DNA of 64,000 nucleotides from Calditrichales bacterium MX18-03 (GTDB lineage: Bacteria; Bacillota; Clostridia; Lutisporales; Lutisporaceae). Made by a program: the position numbers and the translations under genes. The notes below the pieces were generated by a model, which was given only the letters and a program-made list of their open reading frames with translations, was not told the DNA's origin and did no database searches. Position 1 is the stretch's first letter, and each line of letters begins with the position of its first letter. Positions 26,931 through 34,418 of the stretch are shown here, in pieces. The DNA lies in assembly GCA_021083345.1 (NCBI GenBank), contig JAJGRE010000004.1, positions 124,001-188,000 of the forward strand, read 5' to 3'.

Positions 26931-27667
26931 CGACTTTCACCACCATTTATAAATTTATCGAACTTGCTTATTGGACTGAGCTTGTCCGGTTTACCAATGT
27001 TTCCAGTATAGTCAAGGTAACCAGCGTATTCCTGCTTTTGACCCATAAAATTTGTTGATCGCACGTAAAACTTGGAATCAACCTTATTTTCCTTTAGATA
27101 TTGAATATAGTTGTTTGTGGCTTTCATTATGTCTTCTGCTAAAACTCCTTTTTTTAACAAAGCACACCAATTTCTATAACTTTGTGGTTTATTGAATGCA
27201 TTCGGATAAATTGAATAAAATGCTTCAAACTCAGCAGTATATATATTCTTTTTTTCTTTTTTATCTTTTTTATCTTTCTTGTTTGTGTCGGCTTGTTGTT
27301 GCTTTGCTGTTGCTTTGTTGTTGGATTTGTTGTCGGTTTCTTCCATATCCAATTGGTACAATGCCCAATTTTCAACGGTTATAACTGAAAACTTGTTGTT
27401 GGATTTTATGTTGATAATTTGAAGTCTATTTAATGTGTGCATATGGTCATTGAGTGTTGATGGCTTAATCTTCAATTCTTGAGCTGCTTTAAGCCGACCG
27501 TAAACGAATTGCCCTGGCTGCAATTTAACACATTGAAGTCCCACTAATATATCCCGTTCCTTATATGTAGCTTTTAGGAGACACCATATAAAGACTTTTA
27601 ATAACCTCTCATTTTGGAATACGGGATTATCCAATATCTTTCTGTATAATCTGATGTATCCATCCAC
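26927..27667 (-). CDS. Winged-helix replication initiator/DnaD-like protein
   Basis: The 246-residue protein opens with GYIRLYRKILDNPVFQNERL and continues as a winged helix (LKIKPSTLNDHMHTLNRLQI), as in phage replisome organisers and DnaD N-domains. A lysine/aspartate-rich linker (DTNKKDKKDKKEKKN) leads to a DnaD/DnaB-like C-terminal region (YSIYPNAFNKPQSYRNW). It probably binds the element's origin and recruits the loader and helicase encoded after it. The 5' side (27668-27817) holds possible origin repeats. Confidence 0.8.
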   Translation of the reverse strand: MDGYIRLYRKILDNPVFQNERLLKVFIWCLLKATYKERDILVGLQCVKLQPGQFVYGRLKAAQELKIKPSTLNDHMHTLNRLQIINIKSNNKFSVITVENWALYQLDMEETDNKSNNKATAKQQQADTNKKDKKDKKEKKNIYTAEFEAFYSIYPNAFNKPQSYRNWCALLKKGVLAEDIMKATNNYIQYLKENKVDSKFYVRSTNFMGQKQEYAGYLDYTGNIGKPDKLSPISKFDKFINGGESR

Positions 27668-27820
27668 ATTTCACATCCTCCTATTCATTCTTTAAGTTCA
27701 CTTTTTAACGAAAGTTTACCGTGCAACGGATATGCAAACCGTCGTTATTGATTTATAAGGCGTTGAAATTACTACGTTCTCCGTCACAGCCGTTTGTTTA
27801 TGCGCCAAAACGTGCACCTA
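27668..27820. promoter_or_regulatory. Spacer with candidate origin/excision sites
   Basis: The gap between the excisionase-like gene and the initiator gene holds CCGTGCAACGG (a small inverted repeat) and AAGGCGTTGAAATT, which recurs near the left end at 16899-16912. It also holds an inverted copy (27799-27820) of the right-end segment 30326-30346. Shared sites at both ends and beside the excisionase-like gene suggest integrase/excisionase binding. An origin here is only a possibility. Confidence 0.4.
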
Positions 27821-28039
27821 ACCGCTAATTTTTCGTAGTTTTTGAGGCTCATTACACATACTTTGAGATTGAAGATTGTCTAACCAAAGCTGTATTTTTT
27901 CTGTATCATATAGGTATAATCGTTTTCCTATCGTTATATGTGGAATCAATTTTTTTCTCCGCAAATCATTTATTGTCCACGCCGTTAATTTTTCCCCTGA
28001 CCATTCTACTAATTCTTTACAATTAAGCAGCTTACCCAT
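27818..28039 (-). CDS. Excisionase-like small HTH protein
   Basis: The 73 residues read LLNCKELVEWSGEKLTAWTI, then LIPHITIGKRLYLYDTEKIQ. This is the MerR-like winged HTH of excisionases and related helix-turn-helix_17 proteins. It lies two bases after the preceding XRE gene and next to possible integrase sites. An excision role fits the position (xis in satellites), but a plain regulator is possible. Confidence 0.7.
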   Translation of the reverse strand: MGKLLNCKELVEWSGEKLTAWTINDLRRKKLIPHITIGKRLYLYDTEKIQLWLDNLQSQSMCNEPQKLRKISG

Positions 28040-28041
28040 GG

Positions 28042-28257
28042 TTAGGCCCCCTTCTCTATAATTTCGAAAAGATCATCAAATTGTTTTTTAAGAAAATCAC
28101 ATAATTTTTTTGCTGTTTTAGGTCTTAGACTAGCTTTTCCGTTCTCAATTTGGCTGTATGTAGCAATATTCAAGCCTGTTCCTATACATACATCCGATTG
28201 ATTATAACCTTGTTCGATTCTTGCCTTTTTGATATTACCAGTTCTAACCTTAATCAT
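28042..28257 (-). CDS. XRE-family HTH protein, first gene of the leftward operon
   Basis: This 71-residue single HTH (IKKARIEQGYNQSDVCIGTG, then YSQIENGKASLRPKTAKKL) is transcribed divergently from the CI-like repressor. In satellites the first gene opposite the master repressor is often a Cro-like or Str regulator. The shared 190-bp gap holds four operator-like palindromes, so the pair probably forms the lysogeny switch. Confidence 0.82.
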   Translation of the reverse strand: MIKVRTGNIKKARIEQGYNQSDVCIGTGLNIATYSQIENGKASLRPKTAKKLCDFLKKQFDDLFEIIEKGA

Positions 28258-28274
28258 ATCTTACACCTCCATTC

Positions 28275-28384
28275 CACTAATAGTGTACATACTATTTTTA
28301 TACATTCACTTAAAGTGTATATATTTGCCTTTAATATACAACACTATTTGTGTTAATTCAACTATTATTATTCCACTATTAGTG
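28275..28384. promoter_or_regulatory. Four palindromic operators between divergent regulators
   Basis: CACTAATAGTG (28275-28285), CACTTAAAGTG (28307-28317), CACTATTTGTG (28342-28352) and CACTATTAGTG (28374-28384) start 32, 35 and 32 bp apart, about three helical turns. The last abuts the -35 box of the repressor promoter and the first lies near the start of the leftward operon. They are the likely binding sites of the CI-like repressor. Confidence 0.8.
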
Positions 28385-28413
28385 TTGACATTGTGTTTTC
28401 TATGTGTTATATT
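28385..28413 (+). promoter_or_regulatory. Sigma-A promoter of the repressor-integrase operon
   Basis: TTGACA (28385-28390) and TATATT (28408-28413) are separated by 17 bp and precede the repressor start by 33 bp. Operator 28374-28384 directly adjoins the -35 box, which suggests autoregulation. Confidence 0.8.
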
Positions 28414-28446
28414 TAGCTTAATTAATTACTTGGAAGGAGTATTTTT

Positions 28447-29034
28447 ATGAGCCAAGCATCCGATAAAAAGGCCGGGTTAATAGAACTGGGTAAAAAATTA
28501 AGAGAATTACGTGATAATAAAGGAAAAAGTCAAAAAGAAGCTGCTGGGGACTTAGATTTAAAGCCATCAGTTCTTTCAAGTTACGAAATAGGAGACAGAG
28601 AGCCTTCCATTATTACTTTAAATAAAATTGCTAGGTATTATAACGTAACTGTTGATTATCTTACAGACAATAGCCCCTATAAGACTTCAGAGCACAAATT
28701 ACTTGAAAACAGCAATATCCTCAGTAAAGAAGCAATAAATAGAATATTAAATTTAAACCCTAGTACAATTACTTTTTTAGATAAATTATTATGTACTAGC
28801 GAATTTAGTAATTTTATTGACACATTAAACTTTTATAAATATTTTCCGCATGAAAAATTTCAGCAGATGGCAGAGAAAATGATAAATGAAGATATGCCTG
28901 CTTATAAATTAGGGGTGCTAATAACTGCTAATAGGTTAAGAGAGGATTACCTAAGAAAATTTGTAGATGAATCACTTGATAAGTTACTTACAGATATTAA
29001 GATGATAGATATTGAGAAAGAAATGGAGGAGTAA
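28447..29034 (+). CDS. CI/Stl-like master repressor
   Basis: GGAAGGAG precedes the ATG. The 195 residues have an N-terminal XRE HTH (LGKKLRELRDNKGKSQKEAA, SSYEIGDREPSIITLN, then VDYLTD) and a helical C-terminal half with no peptidase residues. It is therefore not a LexA-type self-cleaving repressor. In SaPIs a repressor without cleavage (Stl) is released by a helper-phage protein, and the same is possible here. It ends four bases before the integrase start. Confidence 0.82.
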   Translation: MSQASDKKAGLIELGKKLRELRDNKGKSQKEAAGDLDLKPSVLSSYEIGDREPSIITLNKIARYYNVTVDYLTDNSPYKTSEHKLLENSNILSKEAINRILNLNPSTITFLDKLLCTSEFSNFIDTLNFYKYFPHEKFQQMAEKMINEDMPAYKLGVLITANRLREDYLRKFVDESLDKLLTDIKMIDIEKEMEE

Positions 29035-29037
29035 CCC

Positions 29038-30285
29038 ATGTCACAGGAAAAGCGAAGGAGTGCCGGATCGTATAGGCTTTTACCTTCAGGCAAATATCAA
29101 TTGGCTGTATCGGCTGGGACTGATTCAAAAGGTCAACGACAACGCCATTATAAAACCATCGAAGCAAGAAACGACAGGGAAGCAGAAAAGGCTTTGGCTG
29201 CTTTTATTACAGAGGTTGAGGGCGGTACATATATAGAGCCGGTAAAAATGAGTTTTGAAGATGTTTTTAAGAAATGGATTGCATCACACCAGGGCGAAAA
29301 AGAACTTGCTCCAAAAACTAAAGCCAGATATGAGCAATTGTTTGATCTTCGAATTAAAGACTATTTTAACCGCTACAAACTTGAAAAAATCAATGCAACA
29401 ATGATTGATGATTTCTTTACAGAATTAAGAAACATGGACCGATTAGACAGGAGAAAAGGAAAACTAAGCGAGCAGACAGTAAAACATCATTACAGGCTCA
29501 TCAATGCAGTATTTGCCTATGCATACCGTAAAGGGTTAATAAAATCTAACCCTATGGAGAAGACCGAACCGGTTTCAGTTCAAAAGAAGGAAATTCATTG
29601 CTTTAACGAAGAACAGATCACAATATTATTGGAAGCACTTGAAACGGCAGAAACAAAGTTTAAAACAACTATACATATCGCTTTAAACGGCCTTAGACTG
29701 GGCGAAGTTATGGGACTTGAATGGTCGGATGTGGATTATAAAAACAATACTATAAGAATTGAACGAACTAGCCAGTACATAGCCGGTAAAGGCATTATCA
29801 CAAAGAAACCTAAGACTAAGAAGTCTACGCGTACTATATCAATGCCTGAAGAAGTAATGAACCTGATCCGTCAGCATGAAATTGAACAGAAACAACAGAG
29901 AATGAAAGTCGCAAATAAATGGGAAAACAGCAATCGATTATTTACAACAGAACTAGGCGCACCAATGTTCCCGGAGACACCTTCAAAATGGTTCAACGAA
30001 TTTATTAAATGTCACAACGAGAAAATAAAGAGTGATCCGGATATACAAGAAGATAATAAACCCCTGCACATGCTTCCGGAGGATGTAACGTTCCACGGCC
30101 TGCGGCATACAAGCGTTAGTTACTTGATCGCAAACGGTGAGGACGTGGCAACAATAGCGCAAAGGCACGGACACAGTAACGCGAACACAACATTATCTAT
30201 TTATGCTCACTCATTTAAAAAGCGTGATGAAGCTGCAGCCGATAAAATGTCGGGGCTGTTTAAGAAGAAAACAGCAGTAAAATAA
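29038..30285 (+). CDS. int: Tyrosine recombinase (integrase) of the tRNA-Arg element
   Basis: The 415 residues hold an N-terminal arm-binding domain (GSYRLLPSGKYQLAVSAG), a SAM-like core-binding domain (about 65-170) and the catalytic domain. LNGLRLGEVMGLEW gives the first Arg, HGLRHTSVSYL gives His-x-x-Arg, GHSNANTTLSIYAH gives His and the nucleophilic Tyr, and KPKTKKSTRTI gives the Lys. It joins and excises the element at tRNA-Arg. It lies 120 bp from the right attachment site. Its ribosome site GGAGGAG is inside the end of the repressor gene, so the two are coupled. Confidence 0.95.
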   Translation: MSQEKRRSAGSYRLLPSGKYQLAVSAGTDSKGQRQRHYKTIEARNDREAEKALAAFITEVEGGTYIEPVKMSFEDVFKKWIASHQGEKELAPKTKARYEQLFDLRIKDYFNRYKLEKINATMIDDFFTELRNMDRLDRRKGKLSEQTVKHHYRLINAVFAYAYRKGLIKSNPMEKTEPVSVQKKEIHCFNEEQITILLEALETAETKFKTTIHIALNGLRLGEVMGLEWSDVDYKNNTIRIERTSQYIAGKGIITKKPKTKKSTRTISMPEEVMNLIRQHEIEQKQQRMKVANKWENSNRLFTTELGAPMFPETPSKWFNEFIKCHNEKIKSDPDIQEDNKPLHMLPEDVTFHGLRHTSVSYLIANGEDVATIAQRHGHSNANTTLSIYAHSFKKRDEAAADKMSGLFKKKTAVK

Positions 30286-30287
30286 TA

Positions 30288-30318
30288 GGTCGGATTTAAT
30301 ATCCGATCTTTCTCTTTT
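30288..30318 (+). terminator. Integrase terminator
   Basis: GGTCGGAT (30288-30295) pairs with ATCCGATC (30301-30308), and TTTCTCTTTT follows directly after the integrase stop. Confidence 0.75.
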
Positions 30319-30325
30319 ATCAAAT

Positions 30326-30346
30326 TAGGTGCACGTTTGGCGCATA
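30326..30346 (+). repeat. Right-end arm site, inverted copy near the excisionase-like gene
   Basis: The segment contains AGGTGCACG and TTGGCGCAT. Its reverse complement recurs with one extra base at 27799-27820. It also resembles the acceptor end of the tRNA. Binding by integrase or excisionase is inference. Confidence 0.5.
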
Positions 30347-30405
30347 GAACGATTTTAAAATAAAAAAGTTGTAAAGCTTTAAGCCTTACAACCTAGTGTT
30401 TTCAG

Positions 30406-30454
30406 TGGTGCACCTAAAGGGAGTCGAACCCCCGACCTGCGGTTTAGGAAACCG
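30406..30454 (-). repeat. Right attachment site (49-bp repeat within tRNA-Arg)
   Basis: These 49 bases are identical to 16816-16864. Here they complete a full tRNA, so the element brought in a 3' half that restores the gene. Confidence 0.92.
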
Positions 30455-30482
30455 TCGCTCTATCCTGCTGAGCTATAGGTGC
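30406..30482 (-). tRNA. tRNA-Arg, anticodon CCU, with encoded CCA
   Basis: On the minus strand the acceptor stem is GCACCTA with TAGGTGC, followed by A and CCA. The D arm has TAGCTCAGCAGGATAGAGC, the anticodon arm is CGGTTTCCTAAACCG (loop anticodon CCT), and the T arm has GGGTTCGACTCCC. Length is 74 without CCA. It is the integration target of the adjacent element and is intact after integration. Confidence 0.95.
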
Positions 30483-30500
30483 ACATTTATTACACATAAC

Positions 30501-30529
30501 ATGATATAATGGAATGCCGGTTTTGTCAA
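30501..30529 (-). promoter_or_regulatory. Promoter of tRNA-Arg
   Basis: On the minus strand TTGACA (30524-30529) and TATCAT (30501-30506) are 17 bp apart, about 20 bases upstream of the tRNA 5' end. It belongs to the chromosome and is unaffected by integration. Confidence 0.8.
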
Positions 30530-30677
30530 CCCATAAAACACGACAGAACTACCAAGTTATGTTTTATGTTCATGTTGAAGGACCCTTTAATATTATTTGC
30601 ATGAATTTCATCAATTATTAATTCTAAATACTTTTTCCTTAAATCTGATTTACCCATGATGCAAGTCCGAATAAATC

Positions 30678-32786
30678 TTAGACCAGTACATTTTCTTGCC
30701 CGCCGGATGCCACAAAAAGCACGCTTCCGGAAGCGTTCCCTATAATATTGGCCAGATGCTCATACTGCATTGGCATTCCCACAATGCTTATATCTGCCGA
30801 TACTTCTTTAAAAATTTCAAAAAAATCGCCTGAGAAAATTTCAATCCTGGTATTGACCGGCAAACGAGCCTCTTCAATAAAGCTTTGCAGTTCCTTCCTT
30901 ACCTTCTCTTTATGCCTTTCATTGCTGGCAACACGACAAAGATGCAGCTCCGCTCCCATATTGCGGACCATCTGCAGTGCACAGAGCACAGCCAGATCAT
31001 TATTGGGGCTCTTGTCTCTCAGCCATATATTGATTTTGCGTTCAAGACCCAAATTGTATTTCGGATGCAGCCACAGGCACATTGCAGCAATATTCAGAGG
31101 CCGGATTTCTGCCAAAACGTTTTTCAGTTTTATCTGTTTTTCATTATCATCACTGACAGTAAACAAAATGGCATTGGGAGGTAAAAAGCTGCTGGTCAGA
31201 CATTGCAAAGCCGGATACAGGATTGAGCTGAAAGCTTCCGACCTTAGAGATATCTTCTGGGCAAATACCCGCTCCTCCTTCAAAGGTGCCAAGGCTTCGT
31301 TTATCTGGCCTTCACCAACAGCATCCATACCTTCTTCGGGGTGAACCGTCAGGTAATACATCCGGCCCGAGGGATAAATCAAACTGCGCACAAACCGGGA
31401 TATCCGCCTGAAATCCTCCGGTCTTTCAACCGGGATCACCACAGACGGCTTCCACAGCCGGGGATGGTATGGCGTATTCATAGCCTTCTGTGCAGCCCAT
31501 TCTGCAATAGATATGAAAACACCGCCGCGGACATCACCCCATGGGGAAGTCAGGTTTCTTTTTTTCAGGAATGAGTAGATGCATAGGATGGTTAGCAGCG
31601 TCACGCCGGTAAAAAGCGGATTGATCAGCAGCATCACGGAAAGACTGCCCAATGTACCGATGATAGGTACAATGATGGACATCGACAAGGTTGGCCTGAA
31701 GCTCGTGATTCCGATTCCCTGTTCCAGTAGAACCACCAGATTGATCATGCCATAGGTGGTCAGAAAGAACATTGTAAGCAGCTCCGCCAGGCTGTCCAGG
31801 TTACCGGCATAAATAACTGCCAGTGATATCAGGGAGGAGAACACAATAGCAATTTGTGGCTCTCCTTTTTTATCCTTTTTCGCAAAGAACCCGGAGAAGG
31901 GGATCACTCGGTTTTCTCCGAGGGCTGCCAAAGTCCTGGGAGCACTGACTAAAGTAGAAAGGGCTGAGGATAAAACGGCTCCCATAAGCCCCGCAATGAT
32001 CAACAGCTTAACGCTGCCCAGTTTCAAAATGACAGAAGTATCAGAAAGAAGCATCTCTTGAGTCACCTGTCGTGCAAACCAGATTGCTATCGTCAAATAG
32101 ACGGCAAGACCTGTGAAAACCGCCGCCAGTGTTCCTCGTATAATGCTTTTCCTGGGGTCTTCCAATTCCCCGGACATGGTTGCCCCGGTAAGAACGCCGG
32201 TTACAGCCGGAAAAAATATGGCAAAAGTAGCCCAGAAACCTGCCTCCGGCATGGTACCCGTCATGACCATGGTCCCCGGATTCAAGCTGGGACCGGTTAG
32301 GAACGAGATAACGGATAGTGCAACTGCAGCCAGTATGAAATACTGCACACGGAATGCTACCCGCACACTGATCATGGAAATAGCCGTCAGGATCAACCAG
32401 GTAATAAAACCCACCAACTTGATGGAGTGGTCCGGAAAAAATGCAATCCAAAGCTCGCCAAAGCCGGTGGTGTAGAATGCCACGGAAACAGCCTGGGAGA
32501 GATAGAGCGGAATGCCGATAGCGCCGCCCATTTCCAGCCCCAGAGAGCGGGTTATGATGGCATAGGCACCGCCAGGACCTATGCGTATGTTTGTCAGCAT
32601 TGATGACATGGAAAGCGCAGTACATATGGTAATGACATGAGCCATCATAATGATCAGCAAAGTATTCCAAAGGCCGACGTTTCCCACGACCCATCCCAGC
32701 CGCAGATACATAATAACGCCCAGTATTGTCAGAAGAGTCGGAATATAGACACCCTCTATCGTTCCAAGTCCTTTCGCTTTACTCAT
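30678..32786 (-). CDS. SLC12-like (cation-chloride cotransporter/APC) membrane transporter
   Basis: TTAGGAGG precedes the start. The 702-residue protein has 12 hydrophobic segments to about residue 440. It opens with GTIEGVYIPTLLTILGVIMY and has IGPGGAYAIITRSLGLEMGG, as in SLC12-type members of the APC superfamily, then GATMSGELEDPRKSI. The last 250 residues form a soluble cytoplasmic domain ending in VGMPMQYE, like the regulatory tail of these transporters. Substrate may be K/Cl or amino acids; the sequence does not decide. It seems monocistronic, with an inverted repeat upstream at 32852-32879. Confidence 0.82.
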   Translation of the reverse strand: MSKAKGLGTIEGVYIPTLLTILGVIMYLRLGWVVGNVGLWNTLLIIMMAHVITICTALSMSSMLTNIRIGPGGAYAIITRSLGLEMGGAIGIPLYLSQAVSVAFYTTGFGELWIAFFPDHSIKLVGFITWLILTAISMISVRVAFRVQYFILAAVALSVISFLTGPSLNPGTMVMTGTMPEAGFWATFAIFFPAVTGVLTGATMSGELEDPRKSIIRGTLAAVFTGLAVYLTIAIWFARQVTQEMLLSDTSVILKLGSVKLLIIAGLMGAVLSSALSTLVSAPRTLAALGENRVIPFSGFFAKKDKKGEPQIAIVFSSLISLAVIYAGNLDSLAELLTMFFLTTYGMINLVVLLEQGIGITSFRPTLSMSIIVPIIGTLGSLSVMLLINPLFTGVTLLTILCIYSFLKKRNLTSPWGDVRGGVFISIAEWAAQKAMNTPYHPRLWKPSVVIPVERPEDFRRISRFVRSLIYPSGRMYYLTVHPEEGMDAVGEGQINEALAPLKEERVFAQKISLRSEAFSSILYPALQCLTSSFLPPNAILFTVSDDNEKQIKLKNVLAEIRPLNIAAMCLWLHPKYNLGLERKINIWLRDKSPNNDLAVLCALQMVRNMGAELHLCRVASNERHKEKVRKELQSFIEEARLPVNTRIEIFSGDFFEIFKEVSADISIVGMPMQYEHLANIIGNASGSVLFVASGGQENVLV

Positions 32787-32851
32787 TTCGCACGCCTCCT
32801 AAAGTATGTCAGTCCTTATCATGCTTCTGAATCTTAAAAATCTTCTTTACG

Positions 32852-32879
32852 CTTACTATATAAAAAATTCTATAGTAAG
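32852..32879. promoter_or_regulatory. Perfect 9-bp inverted repeat upstream of the transporter
   Basis: CTTACTATA (32852-32860) and TATAGTAAG (32871-32879) are separated by 10 bp, 66 bp before the transporter start. It could be an operator or an RNA hairpin. The rest of 32787-33057 shows nothing further. Confidence 0.5.
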
Positions 32880-33057
32880 TTAAGTGACTATTCAATACAT
32901 CTTTCAAAATATTGCCCATTGGCAAGCTGATGATGTCGTTTTTCAAAAGCATTCAGGAACCAAACTTTTTCAAACCCTCCATTAATACACCACTTCAAGA
33001 TGAGAGCTTAGAATTAAGCTGAACAGAAAAAAGTGCAAATTAATGCGGAGGTGTTAC

Positions 33058-34269
33058 ATGATGGAAAAAAATTTGAAGCTGGAGCAGATCAAAACGGATC
33101 TGACCGAATTGTGTGTCAAGCTGAGGGATCGGCATGTAGGCAGCGAAGGAAACAAGAAGGCTGCCAGGTATGCGGCTGATAGGATGATGGCTGCAGGCTT
33201 TACGGTATCCCAGCCTGAATTCGATTGTATCGATTGGGAATACGGACCGGCTGTTTTGAGAGTTGGTGATGAACAGCTGGAAGCTTATATCAGTCCTTAC
33301 TCTCTTTCTTGCGAATTTCAGGGTGTCTTCGAAACGGCAAGTACGCTGAAGGAGCTGCAAGGAAAGGACTTTGAGGGGAAAGCAGCCGTATTGCACGGCG
33401 AGTTGTGCAAAGAGCAGCTTATGCCGAAAAACTTTGTATTCTATAATCCCGAAGAGCACCAACAGATCATACGTCTGCTGGAAGAGAAGAAACCGGCGGC
33501 AATCGTTGCCATCACAACCAGGAATCCGGAAATGGCAGGCGCTTTATATCCCTTCCCTTTGCTCGAAGACGGCGACTTTGATATTCCGTCCGTTTACCTG
33601 ACAGCGGACGAAGGCAGGAAGCTGCTCGCTAGTGCTGCTTCTCAACTGTACCTGAAAATTGACTCCAACCGGATCCCTTCTAAAGGGTCAAATGTCATCG
33701 GAGCAAAAGACGGGCAAGATCTAAAAAGGATCGTGATATGTGCGCATATCGATACCAAGAAAGGGACGACCGGTGCTTTGGACAATGGAACAGGCGTCGC
33801 TGTTTTGCTTGCCCTGGCCGACATGCTGAAGGATTACAGAGGCAAATACGGTGTCGAGCTTCTCGCGTTCAACGGCGAGGATTATTATGCCGCTTCGGGG
33901 CAAATGCAATATCTGGCGTTAAACGAAGGTAAGCTTGATCAAATCGCATTTGCAGTCAATATTGACGGGGCGGGGTGTGTCGGGTATAAAACCTCCTTCT
34001 GCTGCTTCAACTGCGAGGAAGATCACTTACAGTTGGTGCAGCAGGTTTTCGAAGAAGGCAAGAGCGTGCAGATCGACCCCTGGTATCAGGGAGACCACAT
34101 GCTGTTTGTGATGAACCAGATTCCTTCCGTGGCAGTCTCCAGCGAGAATTTATTTGATATTTCCGCCGAAATAGCCCACACGCCAAAAGACACGATTAAA
34201 AACGTAGATATGAACAAAGTACTGGAAATCGCAGAAACGCTCAAGGATTTGATCTATCATATCAAATAA
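33058..34269 (+). CDS. M28-family zinc aminopeptidase-like protein
   Basis: The start at 33058 is chosen because GGAGGTG lies six bases upstream. The 403-residue protein has no signal peptide. Metal and catalytic residues are seen in ICAHIDTKKGTTGALDNGTG, LAFNGEDYYAASG, FAVNIDGAG and the late IAHTPKDT. The middle (about 70-200) is an inserted PA-like domain. It probably removes N-terminal residues from peptides in the cytoplasm. It stands alone, without operon partners. Confidence 0.85.
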   Translation: MMEKNLKLEQIKTDLTELCVKLRDRHVGSEGNKKAARYAADRMMAAGFTVSQPEFDCIDWEYGPAVLRVGDEQLEAYISPYSLSCEFQGVFETASTLKELQGKDFEGKAAVLHGELCKEQLMPKNFVFYNPEEHQQIIRLLEEKKPAAIVAITTRNPEMAGALYPFPLLEDGDFDIPSVYLTADEGRKLLASAASQLYLKIDSNRIPSKGSNVIGAKDGQDLKRIVICAHIDTKKGTTGALDNGTGVAVLLALADMLKDYRGKYGVELLAFNGEDYYAASGQMQYLALNEGKLDQIAFAVNIDGAGCVGYKTSFCCFNCEEDHLQLVQQVFEEGKSVQIDPWYQGDHMLFVMNQIPSVAVSSENLFDISAEIAHTPKDTIKNVDMNKVLEIAETLKDLIYHIK

Positions 34270-34418
34270 TACTCCGTTCTCAAGGAAACTATATACTCTA
34301 TGCATGTATTCCTAGCGGGCTTGAGATCCTTCACTGTATTCAGAATGAAAGAAGGGTCAAGCCCCTTTATTTTTTCCTTTATATGGTTTAAACTGGAGGC
34401 AGAATGATTGTGAAGTGA

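Larger units (their letters stand above)
16816..30454. mobile_element. Integrative element in tRNA-Arg(CCU), phage-satellite-like
   Basis: The 13.6-kb element lies between 49-bp direct repeats and is visibly more A+T rich than its flanks. The integrase sits next to the restored tRNA. Integrase and repressor read rightward. HTH, excisionase-like, replication, small-terminase and cargo genes read leftward. That is the order known for SaPI/PICI satellites. It encodes TerS, a DnaB-type helicase and a helicase loader, but no large terminase, portal, capsid, tail or lysis genes. An alternative is a deleted prophage, but the compact operon with ATGA overlaps and no visible gene fragments argues against decay. 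Confidence 0.8.

Noticed and set aside
16816-30454. Complete prophage
   Set aside because: Only small terminase, replication and regulatory genes are present. No large terminase, portal, capsid, tail, holin or lysin genes are found.
32041-32694. Alternative 217-codon frame inside the SLC12-like gene
   Set aside because: It is on the same strand but out of frame with the transporter, and is rich in His, Cys and Arg as expected for an off-frame translation.
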